Shown: positions 6,352 through 16,336, counted from the first letter of the stretch. The stretch is 36,047 bases of DNA from Bacillota bacterium (GCA_012837925.1 DUQE01000177.1:1-36047), one strand, 5' to 3'. The notes: generated by a model not told the origin, from the sequence alone. Translations and numbers: made by a program.

Positions 6352-8796
6352 ATGAAATTTGGGTATTTTGATGACCATAATCGAGAATACGTAATCACCA
6401 CCCCAAACACTCCCTATCCGTGGATCAACTATTTGGGATCCCAGGATTTTTTTGGGTTGATTTCCAACACCGCTGGCGGCTACTCGTTCTATCAAGATGC
6501 CCGCTTGAGGCGGCTCACCCGCTATCGCTATAATAATGTGCCACTGGATGATGGTGGGCGCTACTTTTATATTAATGACGGGGGAGACTGCTGGACCCCA
6601 AGCTTCAAACCAATGAAGAAAGAACTTTCTTATTATGAGTGCCGTCATGGTCTCGGTTATTCCAAGATTCAAGGAGTTAGGAGTGGTCTCAGAGTCGAGC
6701 AGCTTTTCTTTGTCCCACTTTTTTTCACTGGGGAAATAATGCAAGTTAAGCTCAAGAACGAGACGTCACAGGCAAAATCGGTTTCGCTGTTTTCCTTCCT
6801 GGAGTTTTGCCTCTGGGATGCTAATGATGACATGACCAACTTTCAGCGCAACCTAAGTATTGGTGAGGTGGAAGTGGACGGCTCGGTCATCTACCATACA
6901 ACCGAGTATCGCGAAAGACGCAACCATTATGCTTTTTTCTCCGTGAACAGTGATATAGCCGGCTTTGATACCGACAGGGAGAGTTTCTTGGGTATGTATA
7001 ACGGGTTCGACGATCCGGAAGTTGTCCGGAGTGGTTCTGCTAAGGACTCTTTAGCCAGCGGCTGGTCTCCTGTGGGATCACACCATCTGAGGTTTGATTT
7101 AGGACCAGGAGAAGAGAAGTCTTTCATCTTCGTGCTTGGCTATGTGGAAAACGCCAAAGAAGAAAAATGGATAGACAATGATGGAGTGCGATCGGTAAAC
7201 AAGACCAAAGCGAGCCAGATGATCGCCGAGTTTAGCACAGACGTACAAGTTGAAGAAGCCCTACGCAAGCTCAAATCGCACTGGAATGATCTCTTGCGAA
7301 AGTATCGGATCCAAAGTGGTGATAAGAAACTCGATCGCATGGTCAACATCTGGAACCCCTACCAATGCATGGTGACCTTTAACATGTCCCGCAGTGCTTC
7401 TTATTTTGAATCAGGAATCGGCAGGGGTATGGGTTTTCGGGATTCCAACCAAGACCTGTTGGGTTTCGTCCATCAAGTACCGGAGCGGGCCCGCCAGCGC
7501 ATCCTGGACATTGCCTCGACCCAGTTTGAAGATGGCAGTGCATATCATCAATACCAACCTTTAACGAAGAAGGGGAACAATGCGATTGGCTCAGGCTTTA
7601 ATGATGACCCACTATGGTTAATCCTTGGAACCGCTGCTTATATCAAAGAAACCGGTGATTTTGGGATTCTAGATGAGGAGGTACCCTTCGACAGTGATCC
7701 CGACAAAACAGCAAGCCTTTTTGAGCACCTCAAGCGCTCTTTTTACCATGTCGTCCATAACCTAGGGCCCCATGGCTTGCCCTTGATTGGGCGTGCCGAC
7801 TGGAACGACTGTCTCAACCTGAACTGCTTTTCGGAGAGCCCAGGCGAGTCTTTCCAGACTACAGGACCATCGGAGGGACCCGTGGCCGAGTCGATCTTTA
7901 TTGCAGGACTCTTTGTCTATGCCGCGCCGGACTTCATTGAACTCTGCCGCAGGAGAAATCTTCCCGAAGAAGCGAAAGCCGCCGCCTGTCATATGGACGC
8001 TATGAAGAAGGCCGTTCTCCAGCATGGTTATGATGGAGAGTGGTTTCTCAGAGCCTATGATGCAGCGGGTGAGAAGGTGGGGAGCAAGGAGTGCGAAGAG
8101 GGGAAGATTTTCATTGAGCCACAGGGTTTTTGTGTGATGGCGGGCATTGGGCTCGAAAGCGGAGAAGCCCAGGTGGCCCTCGACTCCGTAGCCGAACATT
8201 TGGAGACCGAACACGGCATTGTCTTGCATACACCAGCCTATACCAGGTACTATCCCGAACTTGGAGAGATTTCGTCGTATCCTCCTGGTTATAAAGAAAA
8301 CGGGGGTATCTTCTGCCACAACAATCCTTGGGTGATCATTGCCGAGACATGTCTAGGCCGTGGTGAACGTGCCTTCGAATTGTACAAAAAGATCTGCCCG
8401 GCGTATCGTGAAGACATCTCTGAAAAGCATCGCTTAGAACCTTATGTTTATGCTCAGATGATCGCGGGAAGGGACGCTGTGAACTTTGGTCAAGCTAAGA
8501 ACTCATGGCTTACAGGGACCGCGGCCTGGAACTATGTTGCGATTTCCCAGGCGATTTTGGGAGTGCATCCCGACTATGATGGACTGCGTATTGATCCCTG
8601 TATTCCGCCTACGTGGGCTGAATACACCGTTGAACGGGAGTTTCGCGGCAATCTCTACCGCATTCATGTTACAAACCCCGACGGAGTGAGTAAGGGTGTG
8701 GTCAAGATCTTAGTAAATGGTGAAGAGATCACTGGCAAGACGCTTCCCCTAGCCTCAGGAGGACGCACCTTCCAGGTTGAGGTAGTGATGGGGTAG
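6352..8796 (+). CDS. cbp: Cellobiose phosphorylase (GH94)
   Basis: [29 protein letters not shown]...[36 protein letters not shown]...[17 protein letters not shown]...; closely resembles remembered clostridial cellobiose phosphorylase over full length. Confidence 0.95.
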   Translation: MKFGYFDDHNREYVITTPNTPYPWINYLGSQDFFGLISNTAGGYSFYQDARLRRLTRYRYNNVPLDDGGRYFYINDGGDCWTPSFKPMKKELSYYECRHGLGYSKIQGVRSGLRVEQLFFVPLFFTGEIMQVKLKNETSQAKSVSLFSFLEFCLWDANDDMTNFQRNLSIGEVEVDGSVIYHTTEYRERRNHYAFFSVNSDIAGFDTDRESFLGMYNGFDDPEVVRSGSAKDSLASGWSPVGSHHLRFDLGPGEEKSFIFVLGYVENAKEEKWIDNDGVRSVNKTKASQMIAEFSTDVQVEEALRKLKSHWNDLLRKYRIQSGDKKLDRMVNIWNPYQCMVTFNMSRSASYFESGIGRGMGFRDSNQDLLGFVHQVPERARQRILDIASTQFEDGSAYHQYQPLTKKGNNAIGSGFNDDPLWLILGTAAYIKETGDFGILDEEVPFDSDPDKTASLFEHLKRSFYHVVHNLGPHGLPLIGRADWNDCLNLNCFSESPGESFQTTGPSEGPVAESIFIAGLFVYAAPDFIELCRRRNLPEEAKAAACHMDAMKKAVLQHGYDGEWFLRAYDAAGEKVGSKECEEGKIFIEPQGFCVMAGIGLESGEAQVALDSVAEHLETEHGIVLHTPAYTRYYPELGEISSYPPGYKENGGIFCHNNPWVIIAETCLGRGERAFELYKKICPAYREDISEKHRLEPYVYAQMIAGRDAVNFGQAKNSWLTGTAAWNYVAISQAILGVHPDYDGLRIDPCIPPTWAEYTVEREFRGNLYRIHVTNPDGVSKGVVKILVNGEEITGKTLPLASGGRTFQVEVVMG

Positions 8797-8815
8797 TCAT
8801 CGCTAGCGCAACAAG

Positions 8816-8852
8816 AACAACAAAAAAGCCCCTGTGCAGGGGCTTTTGTTGT
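8816..8852. terminator. Bidirectional rho-independent terminator
   Basis: ACAACAAAAAAGCCCCTG-TG-CAGGGGCTTTTGTTGT between convergent genes. Confidence 0.9.
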
Positions 8853-8866
8853 ATGTTCCTTACATC

Positions 8867-9394
8867 CTACTCGCCATCGGCAGGATAGGCAAATCCCTTC
8901 GCAGGACCGGTACTCGAAGGTGTTCCGGCCATGTTGGAAAGATAGGTATCACCTAGGGTCTTGATGTGATTATCGACATTGTCAAAATAGTTGAAGTGTG
9001 CTTGTTCGTGTTCGATGATCCGCTCAAAGAGACTGGCGGTAATCGTGTCACCGTTCTCGCGGCAGATGTTGGCAAACTTTCCGTATGTCTCGATCGCGTC
9101 ATCTTCTTCATTGGCATCAAAGGGGAAAATGTCCTTTACATCTTGTCTTTTTACCACAGGACCGGCCAACTCACTGGTAGGCTCACCGCCTAACTCCATG
9201 ATTCTCTCGGCAAAGGCTTCGGCATGGCGCATCTCGTCGATGGCAATCAGCTTCACCTTGGCTGCCAGTTCGCCAAAATCGCGGTCATCCAAGATGTAAT
9301 GTTGGTGCATGTACTGGTGAATCGCCTGTAGTTCCATGGATTTCGCCTTGTTCAAAAGCTCCAACACTTTGTTTCTACGTTCTTCCTTGCTCAA
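8867..9394 (-). CDS. Bacterioferritin / ferritin-like diiron protein
   Basis: ELQAIHQYMHQHYI...AIDEMRHAEAFAERIMELGGEP...IIEHEQAHFNYFDNV: ferritin-like Ex~30ExxH pattern. TTG start at 9394 preceded by AAGGAGGG. Confidence 0.85.
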   Translation of the reverse strand: MSKEERRNKVLELLNKAKSMELQAIHQYMHQHYILDDRDFGELAAKVKLIAIDEMRHAEAFAERIMELGGEPTSELAGPVVKRQDVKDIFPFDANEEDDAIETYGKFANICRENGDTITASLFERIIEHEQAHFNYFDNVDNHIKTLGDTYLSNMAGTPSSTGPAKGFAYPADGE

Positions 9395-9429
9395 CGTACA
9401 TCCCTCCTTGAATAGTGTCTGATACATGT

Positions 9430-9458
9430 AGTCTACCATAGTCTTCGCACGAGGACAA
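9430..9458 (-). promoter_or_regulatory. Sigma70-type promoter of the bacterioferritin-like gene
   Basis: Minus strand TTGTCC-N17-TAGACT. Confidence 0.55.
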
Positions 9459-9585
9459 ATGGATGTTGTGGGCTACATCGACAAAAACGGGAGTAGTCGG
9501 TCATGGCTCTGGAGCCTCGCTTGCATACTCATAGTAACAAAGGAGCTCAGCTACCCAGACTGCACCTATAGGAGGTGAGTACAGC

Positions 9586-10224
9586 ATGAGTCAGATGAAT
9601 ACACCGGATCTACAAATATCCTCTACAGTCACGGCTGCAGCAAGTGTGATGCCCACGAAACCCTGCCCGCACGCGATATCAAAACCCAATGCAGCATACC
9701 TCGCGGCCACAAGGAAGATTGACATCTCCGGCCTACCCTTTGGAAGCATGCACGACTTTATTTCCGACGGCGAGATCAAGGTCCGTTTCAGTACACCCAT
9801 GGAAAAAAGGGGACCTGTCCCTGATGGGTGGGCCACCTGGTCTTCTCCACCTTTCTCGGAGAGTTCGACTGCAGACGTGTTGATTACTGGGGAGCAAACA
9901 TCCCTGACCATGGATCTATCCAAGCCCGTGGCCATTTTCGGATTTGAGCTTGAACCCAATGGGTTTCAGACCTTTGCCTATACGGCTGACTTTTACCGCG
10001 AAGGCCAATTGATCGATAGCATCATGCGCAATGTGGACGGCAACGCGGGAGCCCGTTTGTTTGCACGGGCGGGAGAACCCATCGATCGCGTCATCGTCTC
10101 TGGACCCGATGCTTTTGCCATCGCGCAGGTACGCCTGCAAGAAGTGCTCCAGGCCCAGCAACGAGCAATGATGCTCTTTGGTACCTTGATGCTGCTGTTA
10201 GTGGTGCCCCCATTCTTGCTCTAA
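9586..10224 (+). CDS. Hypothetical protein, predicted beta-sandwich domain with C-terminal transmembrane segment
   Basis: SD AGGAGGTGAG before ATG 9586; VAIFGFELEPNGFQTFAYTADFYREGQLID...FARAGEPIDRVIVSG; C-terminal MMLFGTLMLLLVVPPFLL. Confidence 0.6.
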   Translation: MSQMNTPDLQISSTVTAAASVMPTKPCPHAISKPNAAYLAATRKIDISGLPFGSMHDFISDGEIKVRFSTPMEKRGPVPDGWATWSSPPFSESSTADVLITGEQTSLTMDLSKPVAIFGFELEPNGFQTFAYTADFYREGQLIDSIMRNVDGNAGARLFARAGEPIDRVIVSGPDAFAIAQVRLQEVLQAQQRAMMLFGTLMLLLVVPPFLL

Positions 10225-10343
10225 CAGGGTGTATGTTTGAAAAGGAAGGATCGGAGAGACCTTACCAGGTTGCCTTCGGTCCTTCTTTTGTCGCGGATAG
10301 GGTACATCAGGACAAAATACATCAAATATTTCCCAAAAATTCA

Positions 10344-10372
10344 TTGAAAACGATTCTCATTCTTGCTATACT
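10344..10372 (+). promoter_or_regulatory. Sigma70-type promoter of the pdh operon
   Basis: TTGAAA (10344-10349) - 17 bp - TATACT (10367-10372). Confidence 0.75.
10345..10359 (+). promoter_or_regulatory. Fur-box-like 7-1-7 site inside the pdh promoter
   Basis: TGAAAAC-G-ATTCTCA versus TGATAAT-N-ATTATCA: 11 of 14 specified positions match. Confidence 0.5.
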
Positions 10373-10422
10373 AAATATAACCAAAGTGGTAATAAATACA
10401 CTTGAGAAAAGGATGTGCTGCT

Positions 10423-11505
10423 ATGTTAACTGAACAGTACGGTCCGTTACAGAAAAAAATGTTTCAGATCATGGATGAGACTGGCGCTATTCTCTCGCCC
10501 GATCTGGTTCCAGATCGAAGTGAAGAAGAGTGGCTACAATCGTATAAACTCATGCTCAAGACCAGAAGTGCTGACAATAAGGCTCTCCAGCTCCAACGAC
10601 AGGGTCGTATGCTCACCTATGCACCAAACACTGGGCAAGAAGCGGCCCAGGTGGGATCGGCGGCGGCCATGGAGAAAGGTGATTGGCTGGTTCCGGCCTT
10701 TCGAGAATTGGGGGCGTGGCTCTCTCGCGGTGTAGACCTAGAGCGAGTCTATCTCTACTGGTACGGTAACGAACTGGGAAGCCAGTTTCCCGAAGATGTA
10801 CGTATGCTGCCTATATCGGTTCCCATTGCCTCGCAACTACAGCATGCTGTAGGCGTGGCCATGGCGTCAAACATCAAAGGCGAAAGCGATGTGACAGTGG
10901 CCTATGTAGGCGATGGGGGAACCTCCATTGGTGACTTCAGCGAAGCCCTCAACTTTGCTGGCGTCTTTAATGCACCCGTCGTCTTCATTATCCAGAACAA
11001 CCAATACGCCATATCCGTTTCGAGGCAGAAACAGACCAAGGCGGAGACGCTCGTACAAAAGGCCGTGGCCGCAGGCATTCCCGGAATTTTGGTTGACGGG
11101 AACGACCTCATGGCCATGTATGCCGCGACCAAAGAGGCCATAGAACGGGCTCGTAGAGGCGAAGGCCCAACCTTAATTGAAGCGTATACCTATCGCCTGG
11201 GTGCCCATACGACGTCGGATGATCCGACCAAGTACCGCGAGGACGAAGAGGTAGAAACCTGGCGGGACAAGGATCCTGTCAAACGGATGAAGGCCTACCT
11301 CATTGGCAAGGGCGTCTGGAGTGAAGAAGAAGATGCCAAGCTCATTGAGGAGTATGATGAAGAAGCGTTGGAGGTTTTCCGTAAGGTGGAAGCCAGCGGC
11401 GAAACGAAGCTGGAGGACATTTTTAAGTATCACTTCAGGGAAATGCCGCCACACCTCCAAGAGCAGTATGAAGAGTATGTGCAGTATCTAGAGGAGGTGG
11501 AGTAA
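10423..11505 (+). CDS. pdhA: Pyruvate dehydrogenase E1 component alpha subunit
   Basis: ThDP-binding GDGGTSIGDFSEALNFAGVFNAPVVFIIQNNQYAIS; followed by E1 beta, E2 and E3. Confidence 0.93.
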   Translation: MLTEQYGPLQKKMFQIMDETGAILSPDLVPDRSEEEWLQSYKLMLKTRSADNKALQLQRQGRMLTYAPNTGQEAAQVGSAAAMEKGDWLVPAFRELGAWLSRGVDLERVYLYWYGNELGSQFPEDVRMLPISVPIASQLQHAVGVAMASNIKGESDVTVAYVGDGGTSIGDFSEALNFAGVFNAPVVFIIQNNQYAISVSRQKQTKAETLVQKAVAAGIPGILVDGNDLMAMYAATKEAIERARRGEGPTLIEAYTYRLGAHTTSDDPTKYREDEEVETWRDKDPVKRMKAYLIGKGVWSEEEDAKLIEEYDEEALEVFRKVEASGETKLEDIFKYHFREMPPHLQEQYEEYVQYLEEVE

Positions 11506-12483
11506 ATGGCTGTTATGAACTTGATTAGCACGATCAACCACACCCTGGATGTAGAACTAGAGCGCGATGACAGCGTTGTTGTTTTCGGTGAAGACGTAGG
11601 GCTTGAGGGAGGAGTTTTTCGAGCTACTGTGGGTTTGCAGAAAAAGTACGGTGAGAAGCGTGTCTTTGATACTCCTCTGGCCGAGTCGGCTATTGTTGGA
11701 ACCGCAGTGGGGATGGCCATCAACGGTTTACGCCCTGTAGCTGAGATCCAATTCTCGGGTTTTATCTACCCAGCCTACAACCAGATCATCTCCCATGTGG
11801 CAAGGATGCGTAATCGGACCAGAGGAAGGCTTCATCTTCCTATGGTCATTCGGATGCCCCATGGTGGAGGCATTAAGGCCCTAGAGCATCATTCAGAGAG
11901 TTTGGATACGTTGCTCGGGCACATTCCCGGTCTGAAGGTTGTAACGCCTTCCACACCGTATGACGCCAAAGGCCTCCTGCTCTCGGCGATTCGCGATGAC
12001 GATCCTGTCATCTTCCTGGAACCATCGAAGATTTATCGGGCCTTTAAGCAAGAGGTTCCCGAAGAAGACTATACGATTCCCATTGGAAAAGCCAAGGTAC
12101 TCAAAGAAGGAACGGACGTTACTGTGGTGACCTGGGGTGCCTATGTGCATGAGGCTCTCAAAGCGGATAAACTCCTCACCGAGGAAGGAATCCAGGCCGA
12201 GATTATCGATTTACGCACCATTTCACCCATTGATAGGGACACGATTATCGAATCGGTGCAAAAAACCGGACGTTTTGTGGTCATCCACGAAGCGGCTAAG
12301 TCCTTTGGACCAGGGGCGGAGTTAATTGCCCTGGTCAATGAGGGTGCCTTCCTGCATCTAGAAGCACCTCCGACGCGGCTCGCCGGGTTTGATGTGACCA
12401 TTCCTATTCCTAGGGGAGAACACCACTACTTCATGGATGCTCAGCGGATGGCCGCTGGAATCAAAAAGGTAGTGCATTATTAG
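11506..12483 (+). CDS. pdhB: Pyruvate dehydrogenase E1 component beta subunit
   Basis: VVVFGEDVGLEGGVFRATVGLQKKYGEKRVFDTPLAESAIVGTAVGMA... Confidence 0.95.
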   Translation: MAVMNLISTINHTLDVELERDDSVVVFGEDVGLEGGVFRATVGLQKKYGEKRVFDTPLAESAIVGTAVGMAINGLRPVAEIQFSGFIYPAYNQIISHVARMRNRTRGRLHLPMVIRMPHGGGIKALEHHSESLDTLLGHIPGLKVVTPSTPYDAKGLLLSAIRDDDPVIFLEPSKIYRAFKQEVPEEDYTIPIGKAKVLKEGTDVTVVTWGAYVHEALKADKLLTEEGIQAEIIDLRTISPIDRDTIIESVQKTGRFVVIHEAAKSFGPGAELIALVNEGAFLHLEAPPTRLAGFDVTIPIPRGEHHYFMDAQRMAAGIKKVVHY

Positions 12484-12497
12484 GGAGGGGATCAGCT

Positions 12498-13790
12498 ATG
12501 CTAGAGTTCAGATTTCCCGATATCGGCGAGGGTATCGCCGAAGGAGTGATCTTAAAGTGGTTCGTGCAAGAAGGGCAAGAAGTCAAAGAAGGCGACTCCT
12601 TGTTTCTGGTGGAAACGGACAAAGTGAATGCAGAAATTCCCGCCCCGAAGACCGGGACGGTTCTAGCCACGTTTGGAAACGTGGGAGATACCATTAACGT
12701 AGGAGACGTAGTCGTCACGATCGGTGACGCTTCGGCTTCCCCAGGGGCAGAAACTCCGAAGGAGCCGGTTAAGAGGCAAACGGAAGCAGTGGAAGAAGAA
12801 AACGCCGGTGTGGTTGGAGCACTGGAAGTTTCATCGCAAGTGCTGGAAACCAGTAGCGAAGGGATCAAACAGGCAACCGTCTCCAACGGACGCAAGGTGC
12901 TGGCGACTCCTGTAGCGAGGCACTTGGCCAAAGAACTGGGTGTCGATATCAACCTGGTGACTGGAAGTGGACCTGCGGGACGCGTGATGAAGGAAGACAT
13001 CCGAAACTTCGCCGACGCTCCGCGAGTAGAGCAAAAGCCAGTCTTAACGCCCATGGCTCCTGTGGCCGCGAAAAATGGTGCTCCAGGCCTTCTAGAGGAA
13101 CGAGTACCCCTCACCACACTGGGTAAGACGGTGGCCAGGAACATGAGCCTCTCGAAGCAAGAGATTCCCCATGCCGCGGTGATGGATGAGTTTGATGTGA
13201 CGGAACTGGTGAACTTCAGGCAAGAGACGAAGGAGCTCGTGGAAAAGCAAGGTGCCAAGCTCACCTATATGGCTTTCATTATCAAGGCCATAGCGCTGGC
13301 TCTGCAGGAGTTCCCGCTATTCAACGCCAGTTTCTCCGCGGAAACGCAAGAGATCGTGCTCAAGAAGTACTACAATATCGGAATCGCCGTCGATACGCCT
13401 GAGGGGCTGTTGGTGCCTGTGATTAAGAATGCCAATCACCTAGGCCTGATTTCCTTGGCCCAGCAGGTACAGACTTTGGCTGAGAAGGCAAGAGAGCGTA
13501 CGCTGAGTCTCGATGAGATTCAAGGCGGTACCTTTACCTTGACCAATTATGGGGCCGTTGGGGCACTTTCGGGTCTGCCGGTCATCAAACACCCTGAGGC
13601 AGCGATTCTAGGAATCGGCTCCATCACCAAGAAGCCTGTGGTTGACGAGGGTGACGCGATTGTAATTCGTCACATCTTGCCAGTGACTCTCTCCTTTGAC
13701 CATCGTTTTATTGATGGAGGCAACGCAGGGCGTTTCATGCAGCGCCTCAGAGGCTATCTTGAAGAACCGCGCTTACTCCTGTTGAGTTAG
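12498..13790 (+). CDS. pdhC: Dihydrolipoamide acetyltransferase (E2), single lipoyl domain
   Basis: FPDIGEGIAEGVILKWF...VETDKVNAEIPAP lipoyl domain, peripheral-subunit-binding domain ATPVARHLAKELGVDI, catalytic LSFDHRFIDGG. Confidence 0.95.
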   Translation: MLEFRFPDIGEGIAEGVILKWFVQEGQEVKEGDSLFLVETDKVNAEIPAPKTGTVLATFGNVGDTINVGDVVVTIGDASASPGAETPKEPVKRQTEAVEEENAGVVGALEVSSQVLETSSEGIKQATVSNGRKVLATPVARHLAKELGVDINLVTGSGPAGRVMKEDIRNFADAPRVEQKPVLTPMAPVAAKNGAPGLLEERVPLTTLGKTVARNMSLSKQEIPHAAVMDEFDVTELVNFRQETKELVEKQGAKLTYMAFIIKAIALALQEFPLFNASFSAETQEIVLKKYYNIGIAVDTPEGLLVPVIKNANHLGLISLAQQVQTLAEKARERTLSLDEIQGGTFTLTNYGAVGALSGLPVIKHPEAAILGIGSITKKPVVDEGDAIVIRHILPVTLSFDHRFIDGGNAGRFMQRLRGYLEEPRLLLLS

Positions 13791-13806
13791 GAAGGGGGAA
13801 GGACGC

Positions 13807-15189
13807 ATGGAAGGGTATCAGATTGCTATCCTCGGTGGTGGTCCCGGAGGCTATGTGGCGGCCATTAAGGCCGCCCAGCTCGGGGCCAGGACCGTTTTGA
13901 TTGAACGCGCTGAGGTGGGAGGAGTCTGCCTGAATGAAGGCTGTATTCCCACCAAGGCACTCTTGAAGAATGCCAAGGTCTACCAGGAGATTATCAACTC
14001 CGAAACCTATGGTATCAAGATCGACAAGACCGCAGAAATCAGTCTGGATTGGGGGGCAATGCTCAACCGCAAAGACCGGGTGGTGCACCAGCTCACCTCG
14101 GGTGTAAAGCAGCTCTTGAAGAGAAATGGTGTGGAAGTAATTAATGGTTACGGCCAGGTCCAGGATCCTCACACCATCTTGGTGGGAGACCAGATGATTT
14201 CAGCGGAACATTTGATTCTTGCCACAGGCTCGCGACCGAATATTCCACCGATTCCTGGTTTGGATGCAGCCTTGGAACAGGGTCTCGCGGTGACAAGCAC
14301 CGGAGCCCTCAACTTCCCGGAAATCCCTGGTCACGTCATCGTCGTGGGCGGGGGCGTGGTGGGTATTGAGTTTGCAGCCTTATTCAATGCGCTGGGCAGT
14401 CAAGTGACTGTCCTGGAGAAGTTCTCTGTGTTGGGGAGTCTCGATGAAGACTTGCGGACATACATGCTGCGCATCCTACGCAAGAAGGGTGTGGAGATCC
14501 TCGAAGGGGCCGATGTCGAGCGTTTTGAGGGAGCGAATGTCATTGCCACCGTGGAAGGGGAAACCAAGACGTTTCGCGGTGACAAAGTGATCGTCAGTCT
14601 GGGACGCAAACCCAATGTGGAGTCGTTTCAAGATTTGGGGCTCGCCATGGAGGGCATGGGCATTCGTACCAATGAACGATTGGAAACAAGTATTCCCGGG
14701 GTTTATGCCATCGGGGATGTGAATGGAAAACAGATGTTGGCCCATGTGGCCTCTGCTGAGGGGATTGTGGCAGTAGAGAACATCCTAGGTGGAAATGCTG
14801 CTATCAACTACGATAAGGTTCCGGCCGGAATCTACTCCTTCCCCGAAGTGGCTGTTGTGGGTTTGACGGAGCAGGAGGCAGCCAAGCGCGGGCACAAGCT
14901 CAAGATTGGCACCTTCCCCCTGGCGGCGAATGGCAAGGCCTTGGCGGAAGGTGAAGCAGACGGCTTTGTCAAGATCGTCGCCGATGAGCAGTACGGAGAG
15001 GTGCTTGGAGTGCACATTATCTCGGCTCAAGCAACGGACCTAATCTCGGAGGCCGTGGCCACGCTCGAACTGGAGGGGACGGTCCATGATTTGGCCCAGA
15101 CAATCCATCCTCACCCCACGTCGTCAGAAATCATCATGGAGGCCGCTCAAGCTACCATTGATCAAGCAATACACTTCTTTAAGAAGTAG
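13807..15189 (+). CDS. lpd: Dihydrolipoamide dehydrogenase (E3)
   Basis: ILGGGPGGYVAAIKAAQLGA, GGVCLNEGCIPTKALL, C-terminal HPHPTSSEIIMEA. Confidence 0.96.
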   Translation: MEGYQIAILGGGPGGYVAAIKAAQLGARTVLIERAEVGGVCLNEGCIPTKALLKNAKVYQEIINSETYGIKIDKTAEISLDWGAMLNRKDRVVHQLTSGVKQLLKRNGVEVINGYGQVQDPHTILVGDQMISAEHLILATGSRPNIPPIPGLDAALEQGLAVTSTGALNFPEIPGHVIVVGGGVVGIEFAALFNALGSQVTVLEKFSVLGSLDEDLRTYMLRILRKKGVEILEGADVERFEGANVIATVEGETKTFRGDKVIVSLGRKPNVESFQDLGLAMEGMGIRTNERLETSIPGVYAIGDVNGKQMLAHVASAEGIVAVENILGGNAAINYDKVPAGIYSFPEVAVVGLTEQEAAKRGHKLKIGTFPLAANGKALAEGEADGFVKIVADEQYGEVLGVHIISAQATDLISEAVATLELEGTVHDLAQTIHPHPTSSEIIMEAAQATIDQAIHFFKK

Positions 15190-15202
15190 GTTGGATAAAA
15201 AA

Positions 15203-15246
15203 GAGGAGATGGGACCGTTTGAGCGGATCCTGTCTCCTCGTTTTTT
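15203..15246 (+). terminator. Rho-independent terminator of the pdh operon
   Basis: GAGGAGA...TCTCCTC followed by GTTTTTT. Confidence 0.8.
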
Positions 15247-15288
15247 CACTGCAAGCATGCTATACTGGTGACGTACACTGCGTGTGGA

Positions 15289-16275
15289 TTAAGAGAAAAG
15301 GCAGTGCAAAAAGTCTTCTCTTGTGATCCCGATGAAGTAGTCTTCAAAGTTCACTTGGTCCAGGAGTTCCGCAATGACGGTCTCGCGATAGTCGTTTCCG
15401 TTGAGCATGTTGGCGAAATGGGCGACGTTGAGTTTGCCGAAGAAGTCGCCAAAGATGTTCATGTCTTGGATGACTCCATCTGTGACGTTGAACTTCAGTT
15501 CTAACTTGCCACCGGCGAAACGTTCTTCTTTTTCAATTTCGGCATCCGGCGATGCACCATAGTTCCAGTCCCATTGGCTATAACGGCGATCTTTCAGATC
15601 TTTGATCACGGACCAATCCTGTTCGGTGAGGACATACTCTTGGTCTGAACCGCCAGGAATGAGGTATCGCCAGAGCGTTTCTTTGAACTCCTCAATTGTA
15701 ATGGGAGTGGGAAGATGGGGATAGATGTTAGTCACTCGGCTGCGTACGGACTTAACGCCCTTGGACTGGATTTTGTCCGCCTTTACGTTCAACGCTTCCT
15801 GTACGACCGACAAATCGGATTTAAACAGGATTGTGCCATGGTGGAGCAGGCGATTTTTGGACCAGTACTGGGCATTGCCGGAGAATTTTTGTCCCTGAAT
15901 GGTAATGTCATTGCGTCCTGAGAACTCAGCCTTGACTCCCAGACTCTCGAGGGCCTGAATCACCGGTTTTGTAAAGTATTCAAAATTGCTGACAACGCTC
16001 TTTTCACTGTCGACGATAAAGGTGAAGTTGAGATTGCCTAAGTCATGATAGACTGCGCCTCCGCCAGATAAACGACGCACTACATGAATGCCTTTTTCTT
16101 TGATAAAAGGGGCATTCACTTCGGCGACTGTATTCTGGTTGCGACCCACAATAACCGCGGGTTCGTTCTGCCACAAGATGGCGTAATCTTGACTGGGATC
16201 TAAGTAGTTCAGGGCATATTCTTCAACAGCTAGGTTGATGCGGGGATCTGTATTTTCATTGATGATCTTGATCAT
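15289..16275 (-). CDS. lplA: Lipoate-protein ligase
   Basis: ILWQNEPAVIVGRNQNTVAEVN...VVRRLSGGGAVYHDLGNLNFTFI...SGNAQYWSKNRLLHHGTILF. Confidence 0.95.
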   Translation of the reverse strand: MIKIINENTDPRINLAVEEYALNYLDPSQDYAILWQNEPAVIVGRNQNTVAEVNAPFIKEKGIHVVRRLSGGGAVYHDLGNLNFTFIVDSEKSVVSNFEYFTKPVIQALESLGVKAEFSGRNDITIQGQKFSGNAQYWSKNRLLHHGTILFKSDLSVVQEALNVKADKIQSKGVKSVRSRVTNIYPHLPTPITIEEFKETLWRYLIPGGSDQEYVLTEQDWSVIKDLKDRRYSQWDWNYGASPDAEIEKEERFAGGKLELKFNVTDGVIQDMNIFGDFFGKLNVAHFANMLNGNDYRETVIAELLDQVNFEDYFIGITREDFLHCLFS

Positions 16276-16307
16276 AGTAACACCTCTTTTCCGTTGCCTG
16301 TGGATCG

Positions 16308-16336
16308 ATCTTATGATAAATGGAGGAAGGTGTCAA
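16308..16336 (-). promoter_or_regulatory. Sigma70-type promoter of lplA
   Basis: Minus strand TTGACA-N17-TAAGAT. Confidence 0.7.

Noticed and set aside
9812-9830. GGGGACCTGTCCC palindrome as a dispersed repeat
   Set aside because: Lies in frame inside CDS 9586-10224 and only one weak counterpart (16349-16366) exists in the window.
10233-10433. 66-aa plus-strand ORF between 10224 and pdhA
   Set aside because: Overlaps the pdh promoter and the pdhA start; no recognisable protein.
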